From assembly GCA_027946365.1 (NCBI GenBank), contig JAPEUQ010000007.1, positions 1,674,001-1,738,000 on the forward strand: a stretch of DNA of 64,000 nt, given 5' to 3'. The translations under genes and the position numbers were made by a program. The DNA comes from Kalmusia sp. IMI 367209. Taxonomy: Eukaryota; Ascomycota; Dothideomycetes; Pleosporales; Didymosphaeriaceae. This document shows positions 12,845 to 25,137 of this stretch, piece by piece (the first letter of the stretch is position 1; each line of letters begins with the position of its first letter). Under the pieces are notes generated by a model that did not search any database, was not told where the DNA came from, and saw nothing but the letters and a program-made list of their open reading frames with translations.

Positions 12845-14798
12845 TTACTTCGAAAGTCGTCCCTCAGCCCCGTCGTCCAGCGACAGCGTGAGGACAGAAT
12901 CGGCGTCTGACTCGAGCGAGGCCCCGAGAACAGACTCTTCGTCTTCCGAAATGGTCGTAAATCGTTTGCGCTCGTCCTTGAGCGCAAATCCAGGCATCCA
13001 CCCAATCATAGCCACACCCGCAATCGTCCACCATGCAAGGCCTGACATGCCGATGCGGTCACCAATGGAATCGACCGCACCCGAAATCGTCGGCCCGAAT
13101 CCTCTGCAAACACTGGCGGAAGCTGCTGCGGCGCCGTTGAGCGTACCGAGAACCTTCTTGGAGGGGGCCGCGTTGGTCAGCATGATGGCAAGTGACGGAT
13201 AGGACAGCGCCTGCGCTGTCACCTTCCAAACGAGAAGCAGGACGATGCCAGGGATGCGTAGTTTTGTCGGCAGGAGCGCCAAATACGGTGCCATGAAGTA
13301 CAGAAACGGGTAGAGCGCAATGGTCAGATAAAATGTTCGACGGCTGCCGAGTTTCTTGCTCATCCAGGGGAAGATGACGAGCTGAGCAATCATCTGGAGA
13401 ACACCTTGGACGGAAAGCAGAAGGCCATTGGTCTGTGTGGAGAAATTGAACCCGCCTTTGAAGTAGAACGGGAGGTTGCGATGTTCCCCTGACGGCTCCT
13501 TTTTCGACATCAAAATTGGGAGAAGCTGTTCCAGCGAGATCGTGTGACTACTCAAAGCGTCAGTTCAGGTTTCCGCCAATCGGAGGTCAACTTACAAAGC
13601 GAGGACGCCGTAGCACACGATGTTCAAGCAGACTTGCTTGGTGAAGGCATCCCGGACGGTCGGGGCGCGTACAATTTCCTTCTCCAAGGAAAAAGGTGGT
13701 GGCTCGGAAATGGATGATCGTGAGCTGCACAGCGTCGGAGACGTGTCAGTGCTCCTGTACGGGGATGCATTTTCGTGTCCCAACATGGCGCTCATCTCGT
13801 CCAGAGGGGCATCCTTGTCGCTCAAGGGCACATATGCGGTCTGACCCCACACTTTGCGGAGTAACCATTGACCAATCTCGACGCCGCGATCACGGTCGTA
13901 CTTGCGATCTTCGTGTGTCTCTTCAAGAAACAGAATTCCAACGGCAAGTCCAAAGACGACAACCGCAGTGCAAACAACATTTGGCAGCAGGTACGGAAAC
14001 GTTTCGAAAATCGTGCCCTCGAACAGGTGAGGGAGGGACTCTGCAGGGCTGGCGAGAACACCGCCAAGCGTTGCGCCGACGATGGTGCTACAAAAGAGCG
14101 GTCAGTGTCGCGTTCCACTTGGATCCAGGGGGCACGTACCCTAGACACCAGACAGACGGCATTATCGAATACGCGCGCGCTGTGCAGCATAAGTCAGCCT
14201 GCGGCACCCGTCCTCTTTGTCAACAAACTTACGTTGATGCTTCTCCACCGTAACCAGTTCCGCGACAGTAGTTTGAAGAACGCCGATGTTCCTGCATCTG
14301 CGTTTAGCGAGCGCTACTGCACTAAGTCCCACGGATGACCTCACCCATTGAGCAATCCGCCCAGCGCTCGCGCGAACAACGCCATTGGCAAAGACTTTGC
14401 GAAACCAAACAGCAGCATGCTTAATCCAGTGCCAAATAACCCGCCAAGCAGCACCTTCTTTCGCCCAATCCGGTCGCTGAGCCGCCCCCAGAATATACCG
14501 CTCATGCACTCCATGAACGCGAAGGCTGAAGTGACCATACCCGTGTACATGGAAATCTTTGTGTCGTCCTCTGTGATGTGAAAAGATTTCACCATGTAGT
14601 AGGCGTACGGAAAGATGGACATGAATGCAATTGGCTCGCATATACGGCAAAGTGCTGTTTCTCTTGTTAGGAACGATACACTGGTGCTGCTCTTGGTCGA
14701 GTCAGAATAATATTATTCATACCGAGTATGGCTAATTGTCTCGTGGGAAATGGCGTTTTCTCTTGCGCGCGAGCGGGAGCCCCGCCATGCCGAGCCAT
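12845..14798 (-). CDS. MFS transporter (DHA1/ZIFL-like)
   Basis: Six exons (14723-14798, 14345-14654, 14233-14291, 14140-14179, 13596-14087, 12845-13547) give 559 residues with consistent phases. The N-terminal half shows the conserved PFPTRQLAILALCRICEPIA start. It also has the MFS loop signature GRLSDRIGRKKVLLGG after TM2 and a Pro/Gly-rich TM5 (SVWCLGTIVGATLGG). A hydrophilic loop of about 100 residues separates the two six-helix halves. The family is proton-coupled and includes drug, organic-acid and metal-chelate exporters; the substrate is not readable here. The 40-nt exon 4 is needed to keep TM5 intact, which supports the model. Confidence 0.87.
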
Positions 14799-17700
14799 TG
14801 TGATCCTGTGTAGGTGTGGTGAGGTTATGGGGGAAGGTAGGATGATTGAATGAAGGTAAAGTAAATGTCAAAGCCAATGCGGAGACAAGCAGTACATATG
14901 CAATGTGTCAGATGTCGACACTAGTACTAGGGTCTTAAGAAAGGGTCAGTGTGATATAGAGGCGAGCGTCAGAAGTTATATACGAGAAGAGCAAGATTTA
15001 AGTGGCGCCCTGTGAGCGGGTAGACCGCTGCTAGTGACAAGGATGGCAGCGGCGGGGAGGAAACGGGGAAGCAGGCGGTGATTGTTGTGGAAGTGGATAC
15101 GCAGAGATGGGCGGATAGACACAGCGGGAGGACCAGGAAATGTGATCGGGAGTGGACCCATGGACGTCTGAGCTGGGACAGAGCATAGTCATGATTATGT
15201 GGATAGGCGGCCAGAAGAGTTGTGCTGGCACTCGAATTGTACCCAATACCATACAACATCACTTGTGACTCCAAGCCAACAGAATATGCACCCTGTGCGC
15301 CCGAGATGAGGGCAGGACTAGGCTTGCTGCCCCTGAGCGTGGGCCAGGGCTATGGAAGCTTCTCACCACACAGGACCACAACCGGCTTGAGCGGAACCAA
15401 GGCATTGGAGGTGCTAGAGGCAACCGAGTAAGGCGGACCAGGGCCCCAGGTATCAGAGCGTTGAGCGACGAAGTGGCATGACAGAGAACTCGCGAAGAGA
15501 AGATCACCACGCACGTCCCGGCAAAAGCATGTGGGCTGGACTAGCCAAAACCCGCGGATGCGGAGCCAGGTTCCTAGGCTGCAGCAAGCCCATCAGCGCG
15601 CCTCGCAGCATGCAAGGGTTCCCTGCGGCGACCTGACAAAGACTGAACGTCGTGCCGACCGTCGCTGGCCGCTCTGAAGCCGCAAACGGAGTCACGGAAG
15701 CTATTCCAGCTTCCCCGGGGGCAAACATGATTTCCCACGGTCCGAGGCCCTTCATTCGCTCCTCGACTAGAGCGTCGGCTGCGTAGCCAGCTTCTCAGGG
15801 GCAACAAGCGGTGCGCAGGATGATCGAAGTCTTTTTGACAGCGAGCGAGTCAGAGCGCGGAGCAATCGGCTTATTATTTTTACGACCTAGGCCCCGCGAA
15901 TCAGTGCGCCCAGTTGCTGCAGCTTGGGTGGTGACAGAACGGGCGGCGTGGCAGCATCAGACTGCCGCGACTGCGCGGAAGGCATGCAAAATGGCGGTGT
16001 ACTGCACAGCATCGTGACGGGTCGAATCGTCGAATCGACGACTGCACCCACCGACTGCCAGCAAGGCAACTCGTCTGCTGCATCGCGATGGGACAGATGA
16101 CGATAGAGGGTATTATCGCCGGTCGCGACGCGAGTCGCCGGGTTCTGTCAGCCAACGTGGGAGGATTCACGACCTCTCGTGTCGTCTCCTCGCCCTGCTC
16201 CGCGCTGTAATTTGCTGGCCTTGTGCTATCCATCCCCTCTGCCCACGCGGTCAGCTTGATCCGCAGCAGGTTGTCATGGTCACCAACCGAGGGCGAACAT
16301 GGCCTACTCGTGGATTCCGCGCGCTCTGCCGTCATCCATCATCACGACTCCTTGATCGGGCCCACGATGGCATCAGCTGACGGCTGCGTGTTTGTCTGCG
16401 TGCGGCGAGACTCAGCGGCGAGCTAGATGGCGTGTGGCTCGTCGCCGTGGGGCCCGGAAGGACTTCCGGTGCGTGTCGCAAGACGGTCGCAAGCAGCGTC
16501 GAAGGAGAGTTTGCGCGGCGAGACGAGCGAAAGCGGTAAGCATAACGGTTGTTTCGCTGGGAGAGTGGAGCCGGCACTGCGGCGGTGTGGACGTAAGGCT
16601 GGCTGTTACAAGCACAGGACCGGGGTTGCTTGCAGGGCCACGCGAGATTGACACGATGAACAGGGGCAGAAGAAGGATTTGAGACGGCCAGTGTTCTTAG
16701 CGGCTTCTGGGCTCGAAACTGCGACGCCAGGCTGATGGTCCACACGTCGTGATTGAAGCCAGAATCCTCCGATGGGCGCCCGCGCTAGCCCGAATGCTGC
16801 GCTTAACTTTGGGCGCGCCTCGTGGAGGGCAAACATGGTCCATGGCGGCGCCTGGCAGCCCGGCCGAGCGTTCGCCGCAGACTGCAGCGCCTCCGAGACG
16901 CTGAAGCAGCAGAAATCGACCCGCGTCGCGACAATGGCAGGTGACCTTGGACGACCCGCCCACTCGGGTCCGTGATATCCGACTTGCTGGCACTGCCATG
17001 GAGGGAAGGACGTCACCGCCGCCGACCAAGCGCCCTCCACGTGACGGCCCAGCGGGGGGGCAGGGCACTTTGGGCGCTGAGAGAGCGATGTCGAAGCCCA
17101 CCCGCGTCGCCGTCCTCTCGACGATTCGCACCAGCGCACGTCGAATCTGCGCTCACGTCCCACGGCTTGTCGGCGCCGGTGCAACCAGGCGATCTCAATT
17201 GACGTCGCAAATTGCTGCAGTTGCTGGCGGCCCATCCGCCGTATCAAGCGTCAATAGCGGCACTCGACGGAGCGGAACACCTCGCGTGCGCGCAATACGG
17301 GATACGGAGCAGTGCCGGTAACCTCTGTTTCTTCTTTCGCCCTTACGTTGGAACGCGCAATCGCACAACAGCATCGATATGTTGGGATGCTGCATCCTGC
17401 TCGTCTAGTTCCTGCAGGTCGCCTTGCTGCAACGGGAGCCCAACAGGGAAGCGACTGGAGGTCGAGCGCATTCCTGGTATCGGGCGCCGATTCGATTATC
17501 GTGAGGTGCCGGCAGAAGCAGTCTTCTGCAAGTGACCGACTGACCACAAAAGCAGGGCTACACAGGGCTACATCGACACTGCCATCCGGTGACACGGTCA
17601 GCTTCTCCACCGGCATGCTGCCACGTCGTTGAAGCTAACCAGGCGTCCGAAACGCCCGCGATGGGTGCCCGACGCGAGTGAGCGCGTGAGGCTTGAAAAT

Positions 17701-17886
17701 GCTGCCGGAGCGGTGGAGAGGGCGTGGAGGCGCAACGGAAGGTAGTAGACTTCGGGTGGTTTTGTTGTGTGGCGCCAAGAGATGAGCCATCTGATCTGCG
17801 GCTAGCGCTTAAACGGGGATGGGCGCATCTGCGATCGCTCAACCAAGCCTCACCACCGTTGGCGTTCCATCGACACCGCCCGCAAC
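14799..17886. other. Three-kilobase GC-rich stretch without a supported gene
   Basis: From about 15.2 to 17.8 kb the base composition is GC-rich, and open frames overlap on all strands, as expected by chance. The longest (16606-17247, minus) is Arg/Cys/Trp-rich with no domain and no spliced extension. I see no RNA gene, transposase or repeat array. Confidence 0.45.
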
Positions 17887-19061
17887 ATGCCTCTTCCCGC
17901 GTCTTCACCGGCGCTCACCTCCTTCCGACGGCAGCAGCTGCTCGTCGAATTGTACGTCGCAACGTCAGCCTCAACCATCTGCGCTGGCGCCTAACACCGC
18001 ACAGCTCCAGCCTGCGACATGCCCAACTCGACGGCGTCTTCGTGAGCATCACCCCGGGCGACCCCTCGTTGTGGGTTGGCGTCATCTTTGTGCGGAAAGG
18101 TACATGACACTTGCTGGAATGCCCAACCCACGCCGCTGCTCTGGTCGTTCCGCTTCTCATCGACCATCGACCTGAGTATTCACCGTGCACAGGGCCCTAT
18201 GCTCCCGCAGTGTTGCGTTTTCAGATTTCGTTTCCTTCCAACTACCCGTCATTGCCGCCCTTCGTGACCTTTTCCACCGATGTGTTCCACCCGCTTCTCA
18301 CCCCACTTACCACCTACACGTACACGACGGGGTCGTCAGATACGGACACTGTCAGTGCCACCGACGAAGAGCGGCTGCCGCCTGGCGGCTTCAGTCTCCG
18401 GCACGGCTTTCCGCAGTGGTTCGGGCGCGCTCGGCGGTCCACAACGAGCTCCCGTAATGTAAGCGGCTCGGGTGTAGGCACTCCTGCCCAGAGTCACACC
18501 CCGATTCCTTCCGACGGCACAGCGGCAACACCGAGCTTGGTGGACCTATCCACTACTGCCGCTCCTATCGGAAAAGGGGTCTCAATTGTCGGTGTGCTGG
18601 AGTACATTCGTAGCACTTTCAGCGATGAGGATGTTCTCGACTCAATCGCCATAGAGGCAGCTGCGAATCCAAGTGCGTACCACGCTTGGCGCGCCCATCG
18701 TGCAGCTGCAGTGCAGCCACAACAGTCTTCCCCGTCGTCGCCAACGACTAATCCTCAGGCCACCTCGCAAGGACGAGGGACGGAGGGCTCCACGCTGACG
18801 AGGAACCGCCGGCCAGGAGAGTGGAACTGGGAGGGCGTGTGGGAGGAACGGGTCAAGAAAGCAGTAAAGGCTAGCTTGTCCGAACCCGTTCTGTTCGGTG
18901 GAGCAGCAGGCGAAGACATTGTATGCTAACATCCTTATGTACATCCTTGACGAACAGCACTGACCCCTATACAGATTCGATTCCGCAATAGCGACGAAGA
19001 GACTATGGTGAAGATGCAGAAGCAGCTGGAGACGCTGGTTGCAAGAACTGCAGAGATGTAA
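17887..19061 (+). CDS. UBC-like (UEV) protein, FTS/AKTIP-type
   Basis: Four exons (17887-17951, 18005-18099, 18193-18920, 18975-19061) give 324 residues. The ubiquitin-conjugating fold is seen in order: helix 1 (RRQQLLVEF), the beta strands GVFVSITPGDPSLWVGVIFV, GPYAPAVLRFQISFP, and YPSLPPFVTFSTDVFHPL. Where an active E2 carries HPN...Cys, this protein has FHPLLTPLTTY with no Cys, so it should be a non-catalytic variant. A long Ser/Thr-rich insert and the C-terminal helix (WNWEGVWEERVKKAVKAS) follow. Both agree with the FTS subunit of the FTS-Hook-FHIP complex, which links early endosomes to dynein in fungi. That role is inferred from family resemblance. Exon 2 could start 6 nt later without changing frame. 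Confidence 0.8.
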
Positions 19062-19655
19062 GCTTGGAGAAACAGATGACAAAGTAGCAAGTCTTTTCTC
19101 ATGATTACTCACCATGATACCCTTACATAGTCTACGGTATTAGTGCAGGCACCAATATCAGCTATAGCATTGCTTTATTGTGGTGTTGAAAGAGGCAGGC
19201 ACGATGGTCTCCAGTGTAACTTCCCAATCTTCAATTCTCGGCACGTGCCCCTCTACTGTTTCCCCTGATCTTGTTATCTTCTGTGATTTCGAGGATTTCT
19301 GCCTTGCACATTACGTCTCGCACAAGCATTTATCGTATTGGCAGCACTTTATCCCATTACTTTTATTCTCGTCATCTCTACTTATTCGGGCGACAAATCA
19401 AGGCAGTTCACACAGAAAAGCTTCACCACGAGTGCGCGATAGCAGGCATTGAGGTTGGCAGCGAGGCATAACAGCTTCACCACGAACACGCGACAGCAGA
19501 CTTTAAGATTGGCAACAAGCCGAAGGAGTTTCTCCGCGAGTGCGCAGCGGTGTGCATCGCGACTGGCAGCGACGTGCTTGAGGCGAGGGCAAAACGCGAG
19601 TGAACGGGAGTTGCTTGTATACACGACCCGGGCAACGCGTTGTTGCAGTGAAAGC
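19062..19655. other. Intergenic spacer
   Basis: The spacer between two co-oriented genes. The frame of the next gene stays open upstream to 19449 but has no ATG before 19656. Nothing else is seen. Confidence 0.5.
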
Positions 19656-22196
19656 ATGGCAACAAAACAATCAGTCGTTGTCCTCTCGCCTTCCACCCAC
19701 CTCTGTCCTCCTCCACTCCATATCCGAAAGAAGTCGCGCCGAGCAACATTTTACCGGCGCGTTATTCGTAAGTCTCCCCATCAGCCCAACTACGACTGTG
19801 TATACGGTCCACTTGACGATATCATCAATCAAATTTCGGGTGACATTTGGGCTTCGCCGTCGGAGTGGAACCCCGATTCGACCTCTCACGAGCTGGCAAA
19901 GCCGCTCGAAGGGCTGCTCGACTGGCACAACCCGCTGAAAGCACCATCGACGTGCACTATCAGCACTGTCACGCCGCTTCCTGTCAGCCGAATTCCCAGT
20001 AACCAGCCTCTGACAATACGGAAAAATAGGAGTAGCAGATCCACAGCGTCGGAGTCAAGCGCGAGCTGCTCCATGATGGATTTCTCGCGTAGTAGCAAGA
20101 AATCCGTCTCAACGGACTCAAGCAAGGTATGTAGCAGCTTGGACGAACCACCTGCATCGTGGTCGCGAATAGATGTACCATGGCAGGTTGAGCACTCCGA
20201 ACCAACCTCCTCCAATAACACAATCTGTACGACTCACACCCCCGCACAACAGGCCCTTGAGGACGCCCATCGTGTCGGAGACTCTAGTGAAGCGAAGCGA
20301 CACTCGTCACGCGTTCGTTTAATCTCCAGCAGCCTCTCACGGCTTCTTCGACCAAGCAGTGAAGCGAAAGGAAGCGAACTAGCCATCCAGGAAGAGAACG
20401 ACGACGGAGACGCCAACGAACTAGATGAAATTCTCAAGACACCAAATACCGAGTCTGTGGAAGCCTTCATGAGCAAGCATGGAAAAGAGTAAGCAACACC
20501 TCATGAGACTTCATGCGTTAGCAGCATTTGTACTCACATTCGTAGTCAAATCAAAATTGGAACGATGATGAAGCAGGTAGCGGAACGGCTCCCATCTCCT
20601 CTTGGAAACCGTTATGGGACCACTACCTCCCAAGGGCAAGGCAGTTCCTCGTCATTTCCAACCACACTAAAGCCAACGATCAGTGTATTGCCAGAAGTGA
20701 AGCTTCTTACGTCAGATGAAGTGCAGGATTTTTGGGTAGGCATTGAAATCGAAGGCATGTTGCATAATCGTCTTGAGCTTCCAGATTCGAGCATTGACGT
20801 CGTGTTCGTTGTTGACAACGGGTAAGTGACTACTATTCTTTGGAAAATATGGTCAATCGTTAACAGTGGAAAGATATTATGTTAGCAAAGAGTGTCTCTC
20901 ACGCGCTCTATCCATAGCCACTGGCGCGCTTCATCAACTTGAACGCGGAGATCGCATTGCTCTCTATACCACGCATTGTACTCACGTAAACGTCGCAAGC
21001 ACGGTCCCTGACAGACTCCTGCCGCTGCGTCCCATATCTCGGGACACTGAGGACATCTTTCGAGATCTGACTTCGGACATTGCGGTTCACGGTATACAGC
21101 ACTGGACCCCTCCGCGCCCTAATCCACCTATGACTCGCGTTATCCTAGCCATTGCGAAGTCGTTGGAGAAGGACAACCCAAAGCACGGTCGTTGCCACAT
21201 TATTCTCCTTTCTCCGATCTTTGACGTACTTCATTCAGTATCTGAGACCTTTCCGGACCTTCGTATTCACCAGATTAATCCTGCTTTGCTTCCATATATC
21301 CCGAACGAGGAACATCGGGAGATGGTCTGTCTCGAGACTTGCTGCAGGAATGTCTTTGTGAGCAACTGGACTCATTACCAGTCAGTCCCCAGCCGCATCA
21401 GGCAAATCATCCTTCAAGCGCGTTCTGAGACACCACTTGGAGATATCACGAATGTCCACGTGAATCTTTACGCTGAGGCTGGCTGTAAGATACTTGATAC
21501 CGATGGCCTCACTACCCTCAGCGCTCTACGACCTGGACAGGCATCCTGTTTCTTCGTTCGCCTTCGGGTTTCTCCATCAAAGACTCAGGACCTTGCTTCA
21601 TCCTTGAAGAAGAACCCAGTCTTGAACTACAGCCTGGATGCTACGAATTTACGACATGAGTTATACGCCGCCAACATGTCGGATGCTGAGTACGCACATC
21701 TACTTTCAATTCAGGTTAGCTACCAGAATACCTTGAATCCACCTGGTCATTGGACCTATACCCAAGCTCCTTTGGCCATCTTAACGAAGCTCGGTAGACT
21801 TGCGCCTCCAATGGACGTCAGCTCGGAACTTTACAAGCGGCGTGTCTTCAATATGCTCGCCAAGGTCGACAATGAGCTGGCAAAGAAGGAGGTAGACAAC
21901 CTGGTCATCTTCACGTCCAACGAGCGGCAGGAAATCCAGCAGGTCGTTCATCGCATGAGGAGGGAGATTTACTGGCACCATGAAGTCCTCGAATACGAGG
22001 CCACATCTCGACAGAAGCTACCTTCATGCTGCGGACCCATCGGTAAGTGATTAACCCGTAAACACACTAAGTAAAAGTCCTGACCTTTTATCTTCATTGC
22101 TTAGACATTGCGCCGGCCGAGAACCATCAGCACATTCAAGCGATGTTGGATGCCAGGATGAACAGGCGCATGGGCATGGCCTTCATGCGAGGTTAG
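19656..22196 (+). CDS. Large fungal protein with a VWA-like domain
   Basis: Four exons (19656-20488, 20546-20821, 20874-22042, 22105-22196) give 789 residues. The first about 300 residues are Ser-rich and disordered. A von Willebrand A-like fold begins near residue 355 with DVVFVVDNG. It continues through RALSIATGALHQLERGDRIALYT and a second strand, CHIILLSPIF. The metal-binding DxSxS motif is degenerate (Asp-Asn-Gly, no following Ser pair), so it probably mediates protein contacts without a normal MIDAS. A Cys-containing segment, VCLETCCRNVFVSNW, and a helical C-terminus follow. Intron 2 needs the acceptor at 20873, because the closer AG would lead into a stop. The function is unknown to me; the family appears confined to ascomycetes. 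Confidence 0.75.
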
Positions 22197-23584
22197 TAAA
22201 CCAATTCCTCTTTCTTTCCCTTTCCCCTCTTGCACTCTCCCTAGTTTGTCTCTTCGATGCGCTTTCCCTTTTGTTGGTAAGAAGCTTGGAAGGAACTTGT
22301 TGGAATTGGGTGCATGGTCTCGGTTATACCCACCAGTTGGATGTCTGTAAGCTGTCAGCATGGCTAAGCTTTCGCGGCGTGATGGGAAGTTGAAATGTCA
22401 GTCTACGTGAGGGAGCACCATTATGGCTCAGAGCCGAAGGATAGTCGTCACAATTCAGGATCTGTATGCAAGACCCCTCTCCTCGTACTTAAACGTTTGT
22501 CTGCGCCTCGCAGCGCTTTACTCCAGGATATACGATGCATCCACAGCTTCACACATGAGCGTACAAACATGTCCCATCCGATATCCTTCCCCGGAACCTC
22601 CCGTATGCATCCACACGTATCCACAACTCGTACCAGCCTATTTTAATGTGCTTCATTCATGCTCAGAAAAAACAATGCTCAGACGTGGTCCGCGTCCATG
22701 TCTTGCAGGTTCGCAGCGTTGTTGTACTATCAGAAGATTGCTTCACACGCTATTCGAACAGCGAGCCGCTCGTCCCAAGAGACGAAGAGTAACTGTGCGA
22801 GTCAAATGGATGGGAGGATCGAAACTGGGTGGGCTCAATATGTATTCGGCATACTACTTCCAGGCATCGCTCCAGATGCTGCCGCTCGACTTAGGTGTTG
22901 TATCGTACGTGGTTACAGAAGAAGACGTGGTTCACTTTATAGCTGCGTCGCCCGTAGTACCCTTTGGAAACTGCGTTCGATGTGTAGGTGATGTCACGAG
23001 AGTGGATCAGCTGATGGCTGTTGGGGATATGGTGGGCCATACTCGACGAGAGTTTGTTCAGTCAAGAGATGCTCGTCAGACGTGAGCTTGAAGAGGGGTG
23101 GTGTGTTGATAAGTGGGAGCTGGATCATATCTGGGCTTTTGAGGGAGGGCACCGCCGGCTTGCTGCATAGTGCTGACAGACATTGAGCCCATGGAGTATG
23201 ATGCTTGAGTGTTTGTAGTGTGGCAGGGTGGTGAGAATCGTGAGAGAGGGGAAGGTGTTGGGACGAAGAGCCTCACCTGCTGCGAATACATTGAGCTGCG
23301 TTGATTCAGTGGCTTTAAATCTGGTAAAAAAGAGGTTCGCTTGATGGGTATCTATTTACGCCACGAAATAATATCGTACAGAAACTCTGTCGACCATCGT
23401 ACAATCGCGAATACGCGGGCCCAATCCTGACACAGAGCTTCTGCTTCGCGGTATGCATCTGCGCGAGACGGATATAAGAGCAATCCATATTATATCCCAG
23501 CCACTAGGGCTCTTACATATTATTTAAATGACCGTTGTGGCCAATTGTGTGTATATCCTTCCGTACTCGCAATCCAAGGACCGA
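22197..23584. other. Intergenic region, no supported gene
   Basis: A 220-codon plus-strand frame (22423-23085) and a 71-codon minus-strand frame (23076-23291) exist. Neither has a domain, a signal sequence or a splice partner. The stretch 23290-23580 is AT-richer and may hold 3' UTR sequence. Confidence 0.4.
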
Positions 23585-24342
23585 TCATACCATTTGAGCA
23601 GGCTTGGCAGGTTGATCGACGTAGTAATCTGCCGCTTCGCCATGCGTAGGGTATAGCGATTGGGATTGTCCAAGATCTCCCCCATTATGCATCGGGGAGT
23701 GGTATGCTGTAGACTGTTGATGGTACATGGGCCCTGAGTAAGGTGTCTGCATGGCGGCAGGCGCCGCTGGGTTGTGCGCGGGAGCGTAATGACCTCGATT
23801 GGCGTCTCGTCGGTGGCGCCTGGAACCAATGATGGCGTAAATGAGTAGAGCAAGGTAGAGCAGGCTGTAGTCGTTAGCACACTGGGTCGCTTGCCATGAA
23901 TTCAAGGCAAGCACCTACAACATGACGACAACAAGAGCGAGCGCCCGTGGGCTCTGCCGATTCTTCGCGACCTCAACTATATCCATCAAGACCACTCCGC
24001 CCCAGAAGCCCGTCTGCACTGAATTCATGATGACGAAGCCGTTCGGTTGTAGGTTGTGGCGTGCGAACATTACGATTTGTAGGACGTCGAGCAGAAGGAC
24101 GATGATGGCGAAGAGCAGGAATACTATGGCAGCGCTGTGGAAAATTAGCAATGGCGCATGATGTGCAGTGAGGCTCGACTGAAGCTGACTTACCCAAGCT
24201 TGATAGTCCACTGCTCTTGAATATGCTTGATCAAGCCTACCGCTATGGCAAAGCCGATAATGACAACGAGCATGAGGCATATTCGGATGATCCATATAGG
24301 CAGCAAGATGCGCTTCTTCCAATCGACAGTTGATTTTGCCAT
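23585..24342 (-). CDS. Four-TM (MARVEL-like) membrane protein
   Basis: Three exons (24194-24342, 23919-24134, 23585-23864) give 214 residues. Four hydrophobic helices are evident: WIIRICLMLVVIIGFAIAVG, AAIVFLLFAIIVLLLDVLQI, a third around GFWGGVVLMDIVEV, and ALALVVVMLFLLYLALLIYA. Exon 3 finishes helix 4 and supplies a Tyr/Pro/His-rich cytosolic tail. The topology and short loops resemble MARVEL-domain proteins of fungal plasma-membrane domains (eisosome/Nce102-like), but no diagnostic motif fixes the family. The donor of intron 2 (GTAGGT) lies just before an in-frame TAG. Confidence 0.75.
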
Positions 24343-25137
24343 TTTGCGTGACGGTGTTGATGTTTGCGTTAATTGTAAACAGCCTCTCCGATGCGGACCA
24401 CGAGCTCGGGCGGAGGAAATGCGAATCGCAAACAATTAGAAAAGCGACGTTGAACGAGCGGCGTAGGTCAATTGTAGAAAAAGGCGACAGGAGGTAGGTA
24501 TAGTTATTTTCAGAGCTCAATCCTAGTCGTGAGCGAAGGCGTTGTCGATCAAACGCCCGTCGGCCTTGTATATCGCTAAACGCTCATTTCAGGAGCGAGG
24601 CGCAGCCTGATAGCATGAGATCACCGGGAGTGAGATTTAGATGATGAGATGCATTTGCCCTTCTGGAACAACGGGCCCAGAAAGGAAGTGACATCGGGTA
24701 ATGTGCGAGTGACGATTGGTGTCAATATATATGGTCATGGACCCTGGCAACGATTGTTGTTGAGATCGGTGGTGCGCTTGCAGTTGCCCCGAGCTTTGAT
24801 GGCATACGCGACGCGTCTACACGCGGCCGATGACAACCTTTCTACATATCAGGTCACAGGCACGAATATAATAGCCTGGCACTGTGGCGGCTTGCTCCTC
24901 GTAATCGAAGCGGTATACCGATTTGATTAGTTCCATCTCATCTTGCCGCGTGAGAAGTCCCGTAGCAAACAAAGCGACAGCAGCGAGAGGCAAGGGCTCC
25001 ATGGTAAGGTGAATTATAGGTCATGAATTGATCTCAAGAGTATCCAATCTATCATGAAGGGTATCGAAGTCATTAATCTATGAAAGCAACTCTGGAATCG
25101 CTCCCCGAACACCCACTTCCGTCATATACCCATAGCT
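24343..25137. other. Intergenic spacer
   Basis: A minus-strand 61-codon frame (24817-25002) starts with a signal-peptide-like MEPLPLAAVALFATGLLT, but it lacks any other support. No other feature is seen. Confidence 0.4.

Noticed and set aside
16606..17247. 213-codon minus-strand frame in the GC-rich block
   Set aside because: Overlaps several equally long frames on other strands; Arg/Trp/Cys-rich with no recognisable family.
22423..23085. 220-codon open frame on the plus strand
   Set aside because: No domain, Cys/Arg-rich composition like random GC-rich sequence, and no splice-linked continuation.
24817..25002. 61-codon minus-strand frame with a signal-peptide-like start (possible small secreted protein)
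   Set aside because: Only two Cys, no repeat or known effector pattern, and no transcription evidence; too weak to call.
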